Assembly: GCA_018398765.1 (NCBI GenBank)
Contig: JAHBMJ010004196.1
Location: 18,585-82,584 of the forward strand
Length of the DNA: 64,000 bases
Direction: 5' to 3'
Source: Chromera velia
Lineage: Eukaryota > Sar > Chromeraceae
Numbering within the stretch: position 1 is the first letter of the stretch; each line of letters opens with the position of its first letter. Positions 34,401-47,401 of the stretch are shown here, in pieces. The position numbers and the translations under genes are program-made. Below the pieces are notes generated by a model. That model searched no databases. It was not told where the DNA came from and worked only from the letters and a program-made list of their open reading frames with translations.

Positions 34401-35198
34401 AACGCCCTCTTTCCCCCCCCCCTCTTTTGCTTGCGAATTTGGTTGTACGTATGTACATTCAGGGTATTCATAAAGAAAAGAAGGGAAAGAAACCATATTG
34501 TCTGTCGGTCGGTCTGTCTGTCTGTCTGTCTGTTCATGAAGAAAAAGAGGGAGCAGAAGAAACATATAGTCTGTCTGTCTGAGTGTCACAATGCAAAGAA
34601 AGCCCTCATGAGTGACCCGATCAATGAGAACCATTCAGAGAGAGTCCCACTAGACCAATCACACAACGCCTCCAGTTATTCATATCCGATTTTCTCGTTT
34701 CTTCTCTCCTCTCCTCTCCTGCAGGTGGTGCCAGGCACTCGTGCAGTTCTCATTGTGGGGAACGCAGAGGCTCGCCAACGAGCTCGGACGATCGTTGAAA
34801 ACCTGACCAGCTCGGAGGACGTCGCGGCGGCCATGATGCCGGGGCCGTCCCCGCAATCCGCCCAACAACAGTCGAACGCCTCTCTGAGAAACACGGTGAT
34901 TGCCATTGAGGTGCCCAGCTCGTGCTTCAACGCTGTGACCAGCACATGGGCGAAGTCCGTGTGCTCGGAGGGACCCCCCCCGGCCGCCTCGGCGGTTGGT
35001 GTTGGATTATACCCCCGTGGCGTGCCGACGGCCCCGCGTCCTGTCGCGTCCATGACAGCGGAGCAGCAGTTTTATGGGGCACCGGGGGGGGGTGGCTTCA
35101 TGCCGGCGAGAGCCGCCGGGGTCCTCGGAGGGCCTTCTATGAGGGGCAATGGGGGGGGACATGGAGGTGGTGGGGGGTGGGGGGGGATACACAAATGA
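31402..35198 (+). CDS. KH-domain RNA-binding protein, 4 exons
   Basis: Exons 31402-32698, 33170-33219, 34037-34321 and 34725-35198; all phases match, giving 701 residues. The start is the ATG in ACCAAAATG; the frame is open upstream but without better starts. Residues 1-150 form an unrecognised N-terminal globular part. Residues about 160-400 are disordered (Pro, Gly, Gln7). Two KH modules follow: one at about 405-450 with EEIIVPEPVIKRLVGRGG (GxxG loop GRGG), split by the first intron, and one at about 475-540 with VVLIREEDVGRVVGPKG (loop GPKG), whose end (VVPGTRAVLIVGNAEARQRA) is on exon 4. KH domains bind single-stranded RNA or DNA through the GxxG loop. The last 100 residues are Gly-rich (GGGHGGGGGWGG), typical of RNP proteins. 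A role in RNA processing or translation control is likely, target unknown. Confidence 0.85.
34500..34535 (+). repeat. (GTCT)n microsatellite
   Basis: GTCG then GTCT units inside the last intron of the KH gene. Confidence 0.9.
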
Positions 35199-35612
35199 GG
35201 GGAGGGGATAAATTGGGTCGGGTCTTCATACATATGGTTAGGCATCCGTACTTGATCTGTCTTTCTGTCTGTCTTTCTCTCATTTACTTGGTCTTGCTGT
35301 TCTAACTATCTTGATTTTCTTTCTCATTTCTTCCCTTCTTTTTTTGTGTCGACTTCCAGGGCTGGCAGCCTGTCCGCCCGCCCGTCAGTTCGTTTCCCTG
35401 CCTGCCTTCCTGCCTAGTTGCCTGCCTTGCTGACTTGCTTTTCCATTTCCATCCTGCCTTCCTCTCTAGATGGAATGAGAACGAACGAGAAGGGCGGGGG
35501 GGGGACTGGCGTACCCGGCTGCGAACAGGGTTTGGCTCTCTTTCTGTAGGTGGGCGGACCAGTTGGACAGTCATGCGAGAGCTTTTGCTCTTGTGTCCTC
35601 TCTGTCTGTCAG

Positions 35613-35664
<52 letters not shown>

Positions 35665-35707
35665 TTCCTGCCTCTTATTGAAACATCCTGAACAAGAGCA
35701 CGGCTCT

Positions 35708-35741
<34 letters not shown>
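35613..35741 (+). repeat. Two CT/GT microsatellites
   Basis: (CT)n(GT)n at 35613-35664 and (CT)n at 35710-35741, about 45 bases apart. Confidence 0.95.
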
Positions 35742-35743
<2 letters not shown>

Positions 35744-38700
35744 AAATGGAGACGGTGGAAAAGAATGAAAGACAGAAAGAAAATATGGCAACTGGCTGGG
35801 GCAGACAGAGGAAAACCTCGAAGATAGAAAGCGAGGACTGACCTATCGATCGAGGGATTATACCATTCATTCACTCACTCGGTCATCTGTCAGAAGTTTT
35901 ATTCCAGTTCGGTCGGTCGGCAGGCAGCCAAAAGGGTGGTAATCAGAGAAAGAAAGAAAGAGGGCAGGATGAAGATGATGAAATTGGAAGGAAGGAAGTA
36001 CCCTGCCTCCCTCCCTTCCCACACTTCATTCATTCACATAAAGGAAGCGATTGACGACGCCTTTGTTCGTTGCACGGAAAGCGAACGTACACAGAGAGAG
36101 AGAGAGACGTGGGTAGAAACAGAGAGAGAATAACGAAGAAGACAAAAAAGAAAGAGACAAGCATTCGATCGATATACACGAGAAGAAAGACTCTCTTGGA
36201 TCCCTTGGAAGAAAACACTCGAGATCGAGAAACAACAAAACAGTGACGGGATAAGCTCAAGCTCACCGCAATTGCCACGGGCGATTGGCGACGCCTTGAG
36301 AGAGAGAGACGATTTGCTGCTGAAGGAGACGGTAGGCAAAGATCTGATTCCAGCGCTTCACGGAGAGAAAACTGTCAAGGGACAAACGAAAAAGAGAAAG
36401 GAGGGAGAAAAAGGATAGAAGGAAGAGAAGACCAACGAGTTATCGCTCTGGTACCTTTTGGCTTTTCGTTCCGGTTTGTCTTGTCTTGTCTTATTCTTTG
36501 TCTTGCCTTTCGCTTTCCAGATGCCTGCCTGTCTGCGTGTTTCACTCCAGGAAGGATGGTTTCCCCCTTCCTTCCCCCTACTCTTTCTCTCCGTCTTTCT
36601 CCTGCTGCACTGATTGCTTGCCTGAATACGTCTTTCTGTCTGTTCTGAATATCCGAGTATTGAGTCACCAGAAGACCAAGGTCCCGACGAAGCATGTGTT
36701 TGCCTTTTGGACACATTCAGCTCTACAAGCACTACAGGTTTTTGAGACGGTGAAGGAAGAAAGAAAAAAAGAAACCACCAGACAGACATAGACATACAGA
36801 CAGACGGACAGAGATGTTCTGGTTCCACGGCCGCGAGGCTTTCCTTTTCTAGAATGTTTGCCTGCCTGCCTGCCTGCCTGTGTTTGTGCCTGAACGCACG
36901 CACTCTTTTCCCTCCCTCCCCACTGCGCCAATGGATATGGTCACAGGGCGACTGCCGACTGAAAGAGCTGAGTTTCGTTCTTCCACTTTCAACCACCGGG
37001 TTCGGATTCGGCTGTATGCATACTAGCTGGCTGCGTGGAAGACTGCTTGGAGTCCTCCTCACGAAACGCTTACGGAGGGATGAGCCAAAGGGAAAGGAAT
37101 ACAAGAAAGTAATCGGTCTGCTTTCTCCCTTCGACGCCCGACATTATTCTGAGCTCGGCGGGAGTTGAATCAAGCCTTGTTGCGGGAGTGAGTAAAGATC
37201 GTTTTCTTTCTTTCCATCTTCCTTTCACGAAGGCTTCTCGCGTGATCACCCAACGAAGAAACCCAAAAGAAGACAGAAGGCGGGGAAGGAAGGAAGGAAG
37301 GAGGCAATCAACCGATTCGGAGAAAAAAAGAAGAAGAGATGATCTGATCGTGCACTGCACATCATACATGTGCCAGTCGCTCTGTTTGGGTGCGGTCGGA
37401 AAAGAGAGAGAGAGAGAGAGAAAGCAAGAAAGAAAAGAAGAGTGGAAGCGTGAAGAGGAGACCGTGTCATGTCTCTCGTGTCCTAACGACGGCTTGGCGA
37501 AATAAGCAAGGAAGGAAGGAAAGAAAGACAGGTGAGGTCCATGTTGTATGATCTCACTCTCGCTCGTTCTTTTCCTGTTGCTCGATCTTTGTCTGTGTGT
37601 GTGTGAGTGTGTGTGTGCCTGTCCTTCCCTTGTCGCCCCCTTTCTTTTCTTGTCCGGTTCTTTCTTTAACCGGCCCCTTTTCACTTCACTTCATTCCCTC
37701 ACCCACCCTGTCTTATCTCGAAGCGTGCGTACACGATTTTACATTTGTTCTGTCTTCGTTTCACAAAAGAACGAAATGAGAATGGAAGGGAATGGAAATC
37801 TACCACAGTTCTGTCTTCTTCTGTCTGGTTGTTTGTCTCTGTATTGCCTTATTTGCCATAGTTGGTCACGACGAATCGCTACCTCCTCCCCCTGAACTCT
37901 TTCTCTCCGCCTGATTGTTAGTCCTCCCTCTCTTTCTCTCTTTCTCCTTCTCTCAAGTTGCGTGTGCGTGTTGGTTGGTGTGCGTGCATGCGTGAGTAAG
38001 TTGGTATGCGTGTAATGGTACCTTGGTGTCTTTGAGTGCCTCATCGTCGTGCCGCCGGCCTAGCAACCAACCAACCCTCTGTCTTCTTTCTCTGACCCTT
38101 GCGCTACTTCCTCTCTTTTTTTCTCCCTCTTCATTCCTCTGTTTGTTTGTACGTCTCCTTCCCTTCATTGATAGCAAGTCAGTGTGAAAGCAAGCAAGCA
38201 CGAATAATGGGAAACGAGAAAAAACGGAAGAAGGGAACAAAGGTAGGAAGAAAAAAGGAAACTTCTGCTTCCTTCTCTGTTCTGCAAATCTGTCACCACC
38301 TCTCTAGCTCGGGAGATGAATGCAGGTGGGGAGTTGGTGTTTGAACTTGTGTCCCATGAAACCGCGAGGATGGGCGTCGTTCTCGACTGTCTCTTTCTTT
38401 CTTGGATCTTGGAATCTCTCTCTCTCTCCCCCCCTCGTCTCTCCCCCTCTCACTGTCATGCGTGTGTGCTTAGGCATCTATCGGTGTGTTTTTTCTTTCT
38501 ATCTTTAGTGCCTCAGTGTCCGCCCAGCCAAAACAGGCCGCCTCAAAGCATGCAAAACACACAAGCGTAAAAGGGAAAGGAAAGGTCTCTCTCTCGCTTG
38601 TGTGTCTGTCTGTCTGTCTGTCGGCCAAAAGAAAAAAGAAAGAAACAGAAGAGAATAAAGAAAGAGAAAAAGGGAAAGAAAAGACGATAGTCTGTCTGTC

Positions 38701-39538
38701 GGCCTGTCCTCCTTGTGGACAGGCGACGGCCTGTGGGGGCACACCGTACTCAAGAGAGAAGCATGAGGCAACGAAAGTGCGTGAGTGTGTGTGTGTGTGT
38801 GTGTGTGTTTACGTTCAACTGTTTGTTTGTCTGAACGGCAAGTCTTTCGACTCTGTTCCACTGTTCTTCCTATCTCTCCACCTATGCACTTTTTGTATGT
38901 ATGTATGTATGTGTGTGTGTTTGTTTGTTTGTTTGTTTCGATGCGGACCTCTACGTCCCTTCGATCTTTCTTTCCTACTTTCTTTTTCGGCCCTACTTGT
39001 TTCGTTCATTCTTTAGGATCCATTTTTGTCCTCCTTCGTTCCTTCTGTCTGTCTTTCCCTTTTCCTCGTGAATTCTTCTCCATGACAGTGTCGTTTGTTC
39101 ATCTTTCTTTCCTTCTTTCTTCCTTCCTTCCTTCTGTTCTCCCTTCGTGTCCACAGAAGTCCACCATCGTCACATATCTTTCCGTCTTCCTGCCTGCCTG
39201 CCTGCCTGCTTGCGTCTTGTTTTTTCCCTTCCCTTCCCTTACCTTACTTCCCAATTCGTGAGGGGGGAAAGACAAGGAAGAGAAAGGGTCGTGATGGGGT
39301 CTGCATGCCGGCAGTGCAAGTAAAAGGCAAAGTGGGGGGGTGAACAAATGGCAACAGAGAGAGATGCAGGGCACACCAGTCATTTGAAGATGGACAAAAA
39401 GAAAGGCATGCATGCGCATTGTGAGGCCAGAGGGCAATTGAGTGAGGGAGAGAGGGAGGCTGGGAAACCCAGCTAGACCAGATTGAAGAAAAGAAAAGCA
39501 GATCGAAGAAGAGATTGTGAAGATCCGCATCTACTGAC

Positions 39539-39543
<5 letters not shown>

Positions 39544-39587
<44 letters not shown>

Positions 39588-39614
39588 GTGTGTGCGTGTG
39601 TGTGTGTGTGTGTG
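39544..39614 (+). repeat. (GT)n microsatellite
   Basis: About 35 GT units with a few GC interruptions. Confidence 0.95.
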
Positions 39615-40800
39615 AATCCGCCAGTTGATTGGTTCACATGTTTGTCCGCGACTGCATTGCTCCCATTGGGCCTTGGGCCATTGTGGGGTGTGAAGAGTGA
39701 GAGACAGAGCGAGAGAGAGAGAAAGAGAGAGAGAATGACGCTTTTGACACAGCACGGCCTTCCCTGAAGGATGTGTCGTCGGTTTCCAATTCCATCAGAG
39801 AGCGTCGAAGGGGTTCAGGAGATGGAAGGATCCGGCGGCTCTTCACGAAAAGAGAAGGAAGAGGGGAGAAGAGAAGAAAAAGACACCCACTCACTCACTC
39901 AGAAACCGGCCGAGCTCTCCCTCTCGTTTCTTCCTTTCTTTCGGTGGGAGGAGAGGAGGACCCACAGACCCCATAGAGGGATGAAATGAAATCTTCACTC
40001 AAGAAGCTGGGGAGTCAGGCAGTAATAGAGAGGAAGAGAAACAAGCAGCAAGAGGACGGCGGACGGGATTTCTGGATTGATGCTTTTTGACCCACTTTCT
40101 CTTTCTTACCTTCTTTAAGACCTTCTGTGCTTGCCTGGCTGCCTGCCCACGTTCGTATGTGCATCTCACGAAGAAGCAACTCGATGGATCGACAAAGGAA
40201 GGAAAGAATAGCGGTCTTTTTGGGTGTGTGTGTATATGCACCCGCTCCGTCACATCCCACTCTTTCTTTCGCTAGAATAGGGGATTTGTTCTCTTTCTTT
40301 CACCGATAGCATGGTCGACGCGTACTTCTCAGACAGCGCCAAATCAGTTAGATTGCACGTGGTCATCATGCAGCCCCATGTCTCCAATGATCGCGATGAT
40401 CGATGCATCCATCGACATGCGCATGATGCAGCCGAGCAGCCTTAAGAAAAGGATTGAAATGCAGCACGAACCCGCCAAGAAGCCGTTTAATCTCTTTTCA
40501 TCTCCGCACGAACGACGAATCGATCAATCCACGCGCAAGGTCTGCATGGCACGCGGGTCCTGCCTGCTGATCGATTCGATCCAACTTGACTCTTGATCTT
40601 TAGGCCGTCCAGATGCTGGCCTGCCTGCCTGCCTGCAAGCCGGTCACAAATCGCCCAATCAAGCTCATCGTCTCGCGGACCTGGGAGCATTTGACTTACT
40701 TCACATGACGGGGCATCAATCCCATGTGCAGCACGTCTGAGCGTCGTATCTCGGTCCGGGCCGCGAGGTAGTGAAGTGCCCATTTGAAGCGTCCCAGGCA

Positions 40801-41632
40801 AGGGTGAACTTCAAAAATGAATGTTGAACATACAACTGATTTTAGTGCCTAATTTGGTGAAGCAATGGTGCCATCATACTATTAATTGGTAATATTATTC
40901 TAGGTACCACTACTACCACTACAAATTTAAGTTGATGCTGTGTTTAAAGTCGCAAAGTGTTTTAAACCTATCATAGTAGACTGATGTTCTATTAACCAAA
41001 TAGAAGTTCTATATATAGTCTTCTTCTTTTTTTCCGTATACATGTACTGCATCGATCACATCACTGTGTTCTCTATGCATGTACAGTAGTTAAAAATTGA
41101 TGATTAATGAATATGGATTTAGAATTATATTATATATTAAATTATACTTAAATTTAGACAACAAATTAGATTTCTGTTTCCGATCGATAATGAAAAGTCA
41201 CCAGTGAAGCTAGAAGTGAAGGAGAATAGGATAAGATAGGATAGGATAGGATTAATGTCTGGACGATTGGCCTCCTGCCCCAATGCCGAGCGCTCGACGT
41301 GCGGCGTCCAGGAAAAGCGCATACACGCATCGGACCTTCCTGGCCGGCCCGCACAGGCCAAAAAAAAAAGACCTGTGCCGCAAACTGTTTACGTGAATAA
41401 TTTATTCACCAAGGGCTAGACCAAGGGCTTTTAAAGCTCTTATGGGCCAATAGCGATGGCGTATGATGATGGTGATGATGATGAAGCATGTCTTGCCAGA
41501 GATTGAAGCTTATGATTTAAAGCGTTAATTCAGGCAGTATAACATGGCATCCTAAAAAATAATAACTTTTCCCTGCTTAACGTTAGAAGTATCCAGCAAG
41601 CTCTGGATATGGATGACGATGGCGCGTTATAG

Positions 41633-41666
<34 letters not shown>

Positions 41667-41900
41667 TAATGAATGCATGCAGGAGAGTGATACTCAGAGA
41701 GTCAGATGATCCCAAAGCATGATAACGAAAAACATACGTACTGCCCAAAAAGCAAAAGGGGAAAAATCTTGAAGAAAATCAGAAATTAATGCATAATTCG
41801 GTCTGAATAAGGGTTTCAAGAAGCTTTCTAAGCACTGCAGCTTAACGGGCAAGAGCGTTCTTACCTGGACAAAAAAAAAGCAAGGCACTGTAAAACAAGG
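40801..41900. other. AT-rich island
   Basis: AT-rich blocks at about 40810-41170 and 41400-41880, with (AT)n at 41633-41663, interrupted by a GC-rich patch near 41260-41360. It resembles the AT-rich spacers between genes elsewhere in the window and may mark a gene boundary. Confidence 0.5.
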
Positions 41901-42689
41901 CAGGATTTCAGCGTCGTGGTCATCGTCCCATAAATGCCACTAAGCGTGAAAATGATTTCGTATCAATAACGAGAAAACGCGCAGCCTGCACCGGTCTCCA
42001 CTTTCATTCCAACCTCTTCGCGTCGACTCGGACCGATGCAATTCGACATCTTGTTCACTTGTTTTCCACATTCTCGGTTTTGGATTCCTTTGTTTTTGCG
42101 TCTCTTCTTTCTGCCTCCGTCATGCATGCAATGTCGTTTGTGCTCCCTTATTTCGCTTCACCACTCCCCTCACTCTCTGTCTTGGTTTTGCCGCCTGTTT
42201 TTTTTTGCGTCGATATTTTCTCTCAAGAAAGAGGCTTTTCCCCTTTCTCTGTTACTTTCACGGCACGCATTCGTTCTTTCCTTTCGTTGGTGGCCTTTTT
42301 TCTTCTTCACGACATGCAGCTGGAAGGAATGAAGAGTGAGGTCAATCGGCTTTGGCTCTCATTTTTCCATGCACAGATGTCACTGCTGCACCAGCAAGTC
42401 CTCGTATATTAATACAATGCTTTTCTTTGAAAAACACATACGTAGATACGCACCTACGCAGTCAGCCAGGAAAACAGACACACAGATGTTCATTCCGAGA
42501 TGGAGGCACAATTGACCGAAAGGATCGGCTGGCTCTCCTCCCTCCCCTTCATTCCTCCGTTCTTTCCTTCCTTGCCATAAGTCTCCCTCGTGTGCGTGAA
42601 CAGGCTGACAGACAGTCTTTCCTGCTATGCGCGAAAGGGGGTACACACAAAACGAGAGAGGGGGGCAGCGATAGACTGACTGACAGACA

Positions 42690-42690
42690 G

Positions 42691-42755
<65 letters not shown>
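42690..42755 (+). repeat. (CA)n(GA)n compound microsatellite
   Basis: CA tract followed immediately by a GA tract. Confidence 0.95.
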
Positions 42756-42760
<5 letters not shown>

Positions 42761-43124
42761 GCATGGCAGTGAAAGATGTTAAGGGCACTAGTGCCCAACA
42801 AAGATGTGAGAGCAAACAGAAAAGGGGGCAAAGAGAGGGATGGTCATTCCTGATGAGAGAAAGAAAGGACGAGAGAGGTCTTCCTTCGTTCCCTTCGTGC
42901 CACTTTTCTGCTCTGTTTACTATCGATCCTCTTGCCACAGGTGAGTGCACGCATTCAGTCTGTCCATATCTGTCTCTCTTCTTAGGGAGTCAGGTGGGGG
43001 GGGGCCACGACAGCACTGGAATAAAAATCCGCCCGATGGGAAAAGTGAAGAAGAGAAAGCGAGGGAGACGAGACGGAGGCAGGGAGGGTGGGAGGGAGAG
43101 AGATAGGGGGGGGTGGGGAGGGAA

Positions 43125-43190
43125 GAAAGAAAGAAAGAAAGAAAGAAGGAAAGAAGGAAAGAAGGAAAGAAGGAAAGAAGGAAAGAAGGA

Positions 43191-43221
<31 letters not shown>
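43125..43221 (+). repeat. (GAAA/GGAA)n purine microsatellite
   Basis: Nearly 100 bases of AAAG and AAGG units; a pure homopurine tract that could adopt a triplex. Confidence 0.95.
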
Positions 43222-43224
<3 letters not shown>

Positions 43225-45325
43225 AAGAGACAGACCCTCCAAGCGCCCCTGAGTAGGGCGGAGCTTCTGCCTGCTTGCTTTGCCCCCATCTTGCTGACGC
43301 CCCTACCCAATCTTATTCATTCGTTAATGACATGTCGATCGATCGATCGTCAGTGTGTGGGTGGGTGACGGATCCCAGGGCAGGAAGCGCCAAGTCAAGA
43401 TCGACGCATGTCTGCTGCATGGCACAAATAAATAAGTGCATGCATGGATGCATGAAAGATATTGGAAGGAAAAGCAAACCGTTCACCTTGGATTTCTTTT
43501 TCCCTCTTCTTTTCCTGCAGCCGACCCTTCTTTCTGCTGCTCTTTCTTCTCTGGTTTCTTTGATGGAGAGGAGGGAGCCATCTTGTTCTCGTCTTTCTGT
43601 TTTTCTTTCCATTTTTGTTGTTTCTTCGTCGGTAAAGGTTCGAAAAAGAGTGAAGGTTCTTGAGGCAGGCTAGCCCTCATGCCTTTCTTCCTCTTCTTCT
43701 CTTTCCCTGCTTTCCTTCCGCATTCTTTTCTGTGCTTTCCTCGAGGTTTGCAAATGCTCTGTCCGCGAGTCTCTCCGTCTCTCTCTCCCTTTCTCCCTCT
43801 TCCTCCTTCTCCCTTACTGCACGCATCTGCTGGTGCGTTCATCACATATTTTCCTGCTTGCCTCCTGTGATTGGTTTCTTTGTTCTGCTTTCATTTCCAC
43901 TACGGGGAGCATGAAGCCGTACGCGCCTTTTCTCTCCTCTGTTTGTTTTGTGCATGCACTTTTTTTGCCCTCTGTACCCGGCAGCCAAGCAGTCAGGAGC
44001 ACAAGAGAGAGAGGGGGAGAGAGAATGATCGAAGGCCGTCGTTGTGTCGATTCTGGGATGCGAATATGCAGAAAGAGAGAAACATCAAATGATCGAAAAG
44101 GAAAAGACGGCCAATGAAAAGAGGAAGAAGAAGGAGAGAGAAAGGGAGCAACTCAAAGAAGCAGGGGCGAGAAGATCGTTTTTTCTTCATTGTTTGTCAC
44201 ACGGTTCATTCATTGATGGTTGGTTGTGAGACCGCACCGAAGGCAGGAAGAGAAGAGAGGCAGGGGTGTTTGTTTGTTTGTTTGTTTGTTGACGTACAAC
44301 CAGAGATCCTGGCAGACTGCTGGTGTTGCAACTACGCAAGACAACACAACAGGATTAAGAGGAAAGAAGACAAGAGGAGGGGGGCGTCGAACGTCTGACA
44401 AAAGGGTCAGAACAGAGGGAGGAGACAGGTACAGCCGTTGCTTGCAGTCAGGATCAACTTCTTTCTTCTTTCTCTACCAGAATAATGAATGCATTGGTCA
44501 TATGACTGACAAACGGCTGCCTTTCCGAACTCTTCGCACGCTTCCATTCATTCACTCAGTCATTCTTCGTTCCTTCGTTACCTTTTTACTTCCGTCTCTT
44601 TTTAACACACACCTTCTCTCATCCTTTGATACATCTGAGGAGCAACACCGATCCGATCCTTGCAATGCGCCTCATTTGCTTTCCCCGTGCCTTTTTCTTC
44701 TGCCCCCCACGTGTCATTGTCATAGTGTCCGCATCGCCTGTATTTATCTACCATTTTGCATGGGCCCATGCTCGGATGGATGCACATACAGACAGTCTCG
44801 ATCGTTCCTTCCGGTGTGTGCATGTCTCTTTGGAACGAACGACAAAAGGAGACCGACTCCCTTCTCCCCTCTCCTCCCATGCACGAGTGAGTGTGAGCAT
44901 AATCCATTCAGGGCAGGAAGGGAAGGGAACACACATGCATAAGCGGACAGACGGACAGAGAGAGAGAGAGAGTGACGGAGGGAGGTTCGCATAAACACAC
45001 ATACACGCAGGTGCCGATGCGAACAGGAGTACACAGAGACAAACAGACAGGCAGGCAGACAGCTCTCCTCTCTCCTCCTCTTTACCTAGCCCTTTGGGTG
45101 GCGGGGGAGGGAGAAATCATTCTGTTTGCTACATCGATCTTCGTCTCACATCGGGCAAAAGCGAGTAGAGTAGAGACATGAACAGACACATGCAGATTGG
45201 CTGCGACAGCCCAAACAGTCGTGCCGTCACGAGCTCCTGCCAAAACCGGCAGCAAGACAAAGACGTACACACTTCACTCCACTCAGTGTCTGGGACAGAG
45301 ACACATCTGGAAACGCACTCACCAG

Positions 45326-45358
<33 letters not shown>

Positions 45359-45798
45359 ATACATACGCGCACGAACAACAAAGGGTGAGCCGGCGACGGC
45401 TTGTACTCCTTCAGAGTGCGCCATACAGATAGGTACATGGACAGAAAAACGGTCAGAAGGCGAGAGAGAGTGTGGGGACAGACAGACACAGACAGACAGA
45501 CGGTGTGTGAGGAAAAGTTCTCTTCTGCTTCAGATTGCGACCCTCTTGTTCTTCAGTCCCTCTTCAACGGTCTGTCTGTTGCCTTTTGCTTTTTATTTCA
45601 TTCACCAGCCTGGTTTGTCTCTATGCCAACATTCGTTCATTGTCTTCTACCATAACGAGTGGCGTGCCTGCACATGCACGCAGCCGTCTCTTCTTGAGTA
45701 TGCGGACAGCACGTCCACCGGACAGCAAGCACGCACGCATGCATGCATTTTTCCCGAAGAGTGAAATTGAGCTTGTGTATTCTCAGTCGAGACATCGA

Positions 45799-45855
45799 CA
45801 GACAGACAAGAAGACAGACAAGAAGACAGACAAGAAGACAGACAGACAGACAAAA
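45799..45855 (+). repeat. 12-bp repeat AGACAGACAAGA
   Basis: Three to four units of AGACAGACAAGA followed by plain AGAC units. Confidence 0.9.
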
Positions 45856-47401
45856 AAGCTCTTACACGGGACGTACAAAAACACTTTGTCTCTCCGAGCA
45901 CAACTGATGATCGAGAGGACGGTCGAAGGAGCGATCCGTGGACGGATTTTTCTTTCCTCGTCCTTTTCTCTCGATCGTTTTCTTGGTTGTTCGCTCGGAG
46001 GAGAGCAATCCCTTCAGTCGGCATTCCGACAGGAAGGAGGACAGAAAATTCACGCCCTCGGCGCAGGCAGGCACACCGACATGAAGATCTACAAACAGAT
46101 ACAAACTTCACCCCGATTTCTCTCTTCTTTTCTACCATGCTTCCCCTCTTCGTTTGAAAACCAAACAGAAGCGTTGGTTGGGGGGGGGAGGTGCGAGTTC
46201 TTTGCCTTGCACTTCGCATTAGATAAAAATCTACAGAACACATGGAATGAGGGACATGCTTTTGCCACAAACGGCCATGAGACGAAGGTGCACAGACGAA
46301 GAGTTGAAGAGCAAAGAGAGGACAAGTGACAGGCAAAAGATGCACACGATCAAGCGCAGTGACAACCTCGAAAGAATAAACAAAAAGGCGGAAAACCACT
46401 TTCAAAAGGCTGCTTGCACGCAAAACCAGCACGGTTCTCTCTCCCCGCCTCCTTTTGCCTTCTCTCTGTCTCTCTACAGAGAGGAGAGAAGGGAGGCGTC
46501 AGAACCAGCTAGTGCATTTCTTTCGCTTGCCACATGATCAAGTGCATGACTGAATGCAAAAGTGAACACATGGACATACATATGCAAACATGCATGCATA
46601 CATGCTTGCACGCATGAACAGTCGACAAGAGGGTGAGGAGAAGAACGAAGGGGCGAAATTTCTTTGGGAGAAGCGAAGACAGGCAGGCATGACCGGTGAA
46701 GAAAGAAAAAAGGGGACCAGAGGGTTTGCATGTGACTTGTTGCTAAACTCTCTCCAACTCAGAATCCCCCCCCCAATTCCGGCTTTCCTTCTGCCTCTCT
46801 CTTTCTCTTTCCCTGAAATTTCATGCAAATCTCGGCCTCTCTCCGATCTCGTTGTTTCTCTGTTCCCCCATTTTCGTCTTTTCTACCATCAAACTTGTTT
46901 GTTTGGCATCTTTTCCTCGACAAGCAACTAAACCAAGGCACATTTCGACGTGCAAGTTCAACGAGTTTTCGTTCGTGCATTCACAGTGCTTTCTCTCTTC
47001 CTTTTTGTTCACCTCCTCGATTCACGAGACAGACACATGCAGCAGGAAGGGAGGAAGACAGTGAGGGAGGGAGTGAGAATCTGTGTGTTGCTTTCTGATC
47101 GACAACCAACCAACCGACTAAGCAACCTGATGATCATCAGCGCAGTGGAAGAATTTTCATTTCTCTACTACACGTACAAAAGGGGACATTCCCATCAGTC
47201 TGATCTGTGGTACGGTGGAAACTTCAGCGGATGTGCAAGAGGATGGACGGAGGGAGAGAAACGGTCTCTCTCTCTCTCTCTCTGTTTCTTTCTTTCTGTT
47301 CTCACTTCTTCCTTCCAGTCGGAAGGACTCATGCACTCACATTCTCTGCATGCATGCATTTGTCGATGTGCGAAAGAAAGAAAGAAACAACGTCTGGCTC
47401 T

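Larger units (their letters stand above)
35199..40800. other. Repeat-rich stretch without a supported gene
   Basis: Alternating pyrimidine-rich and purine-rich blocks with many microsatellites, looking like intron sequence. Open frames at 36358-37104 (-), 37070-37684 (-) and 38486-39016 (+) consist of translated simple sequence. No domain, start and splice combination could be supported. Confidence 0.5.
41901..47401. other. Repeat-rich stretch without a supported gene
   Basis: Intron-like texture with many tetranucleotide repeats. Open frames at 42352-43368, 44220-44942, 45535-46329 (+) and 45647-46432 (-) are compositionally biased and show no domain. The last part is the 3' flank of the minus-strand gene ending at 47402. 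Confidence 0.5.

Noticed and set aside
42352-43368. 338-codon open frame on the plus strand
   Set aside because: Mostly CA, GA and GAAA repeat translation; biased composition, no motif.
45535-46432. Overlapping long frames on both strands
   Set aside because: Stop-poor because of AGAC and AAGA repeats; no coding signature beyond that.
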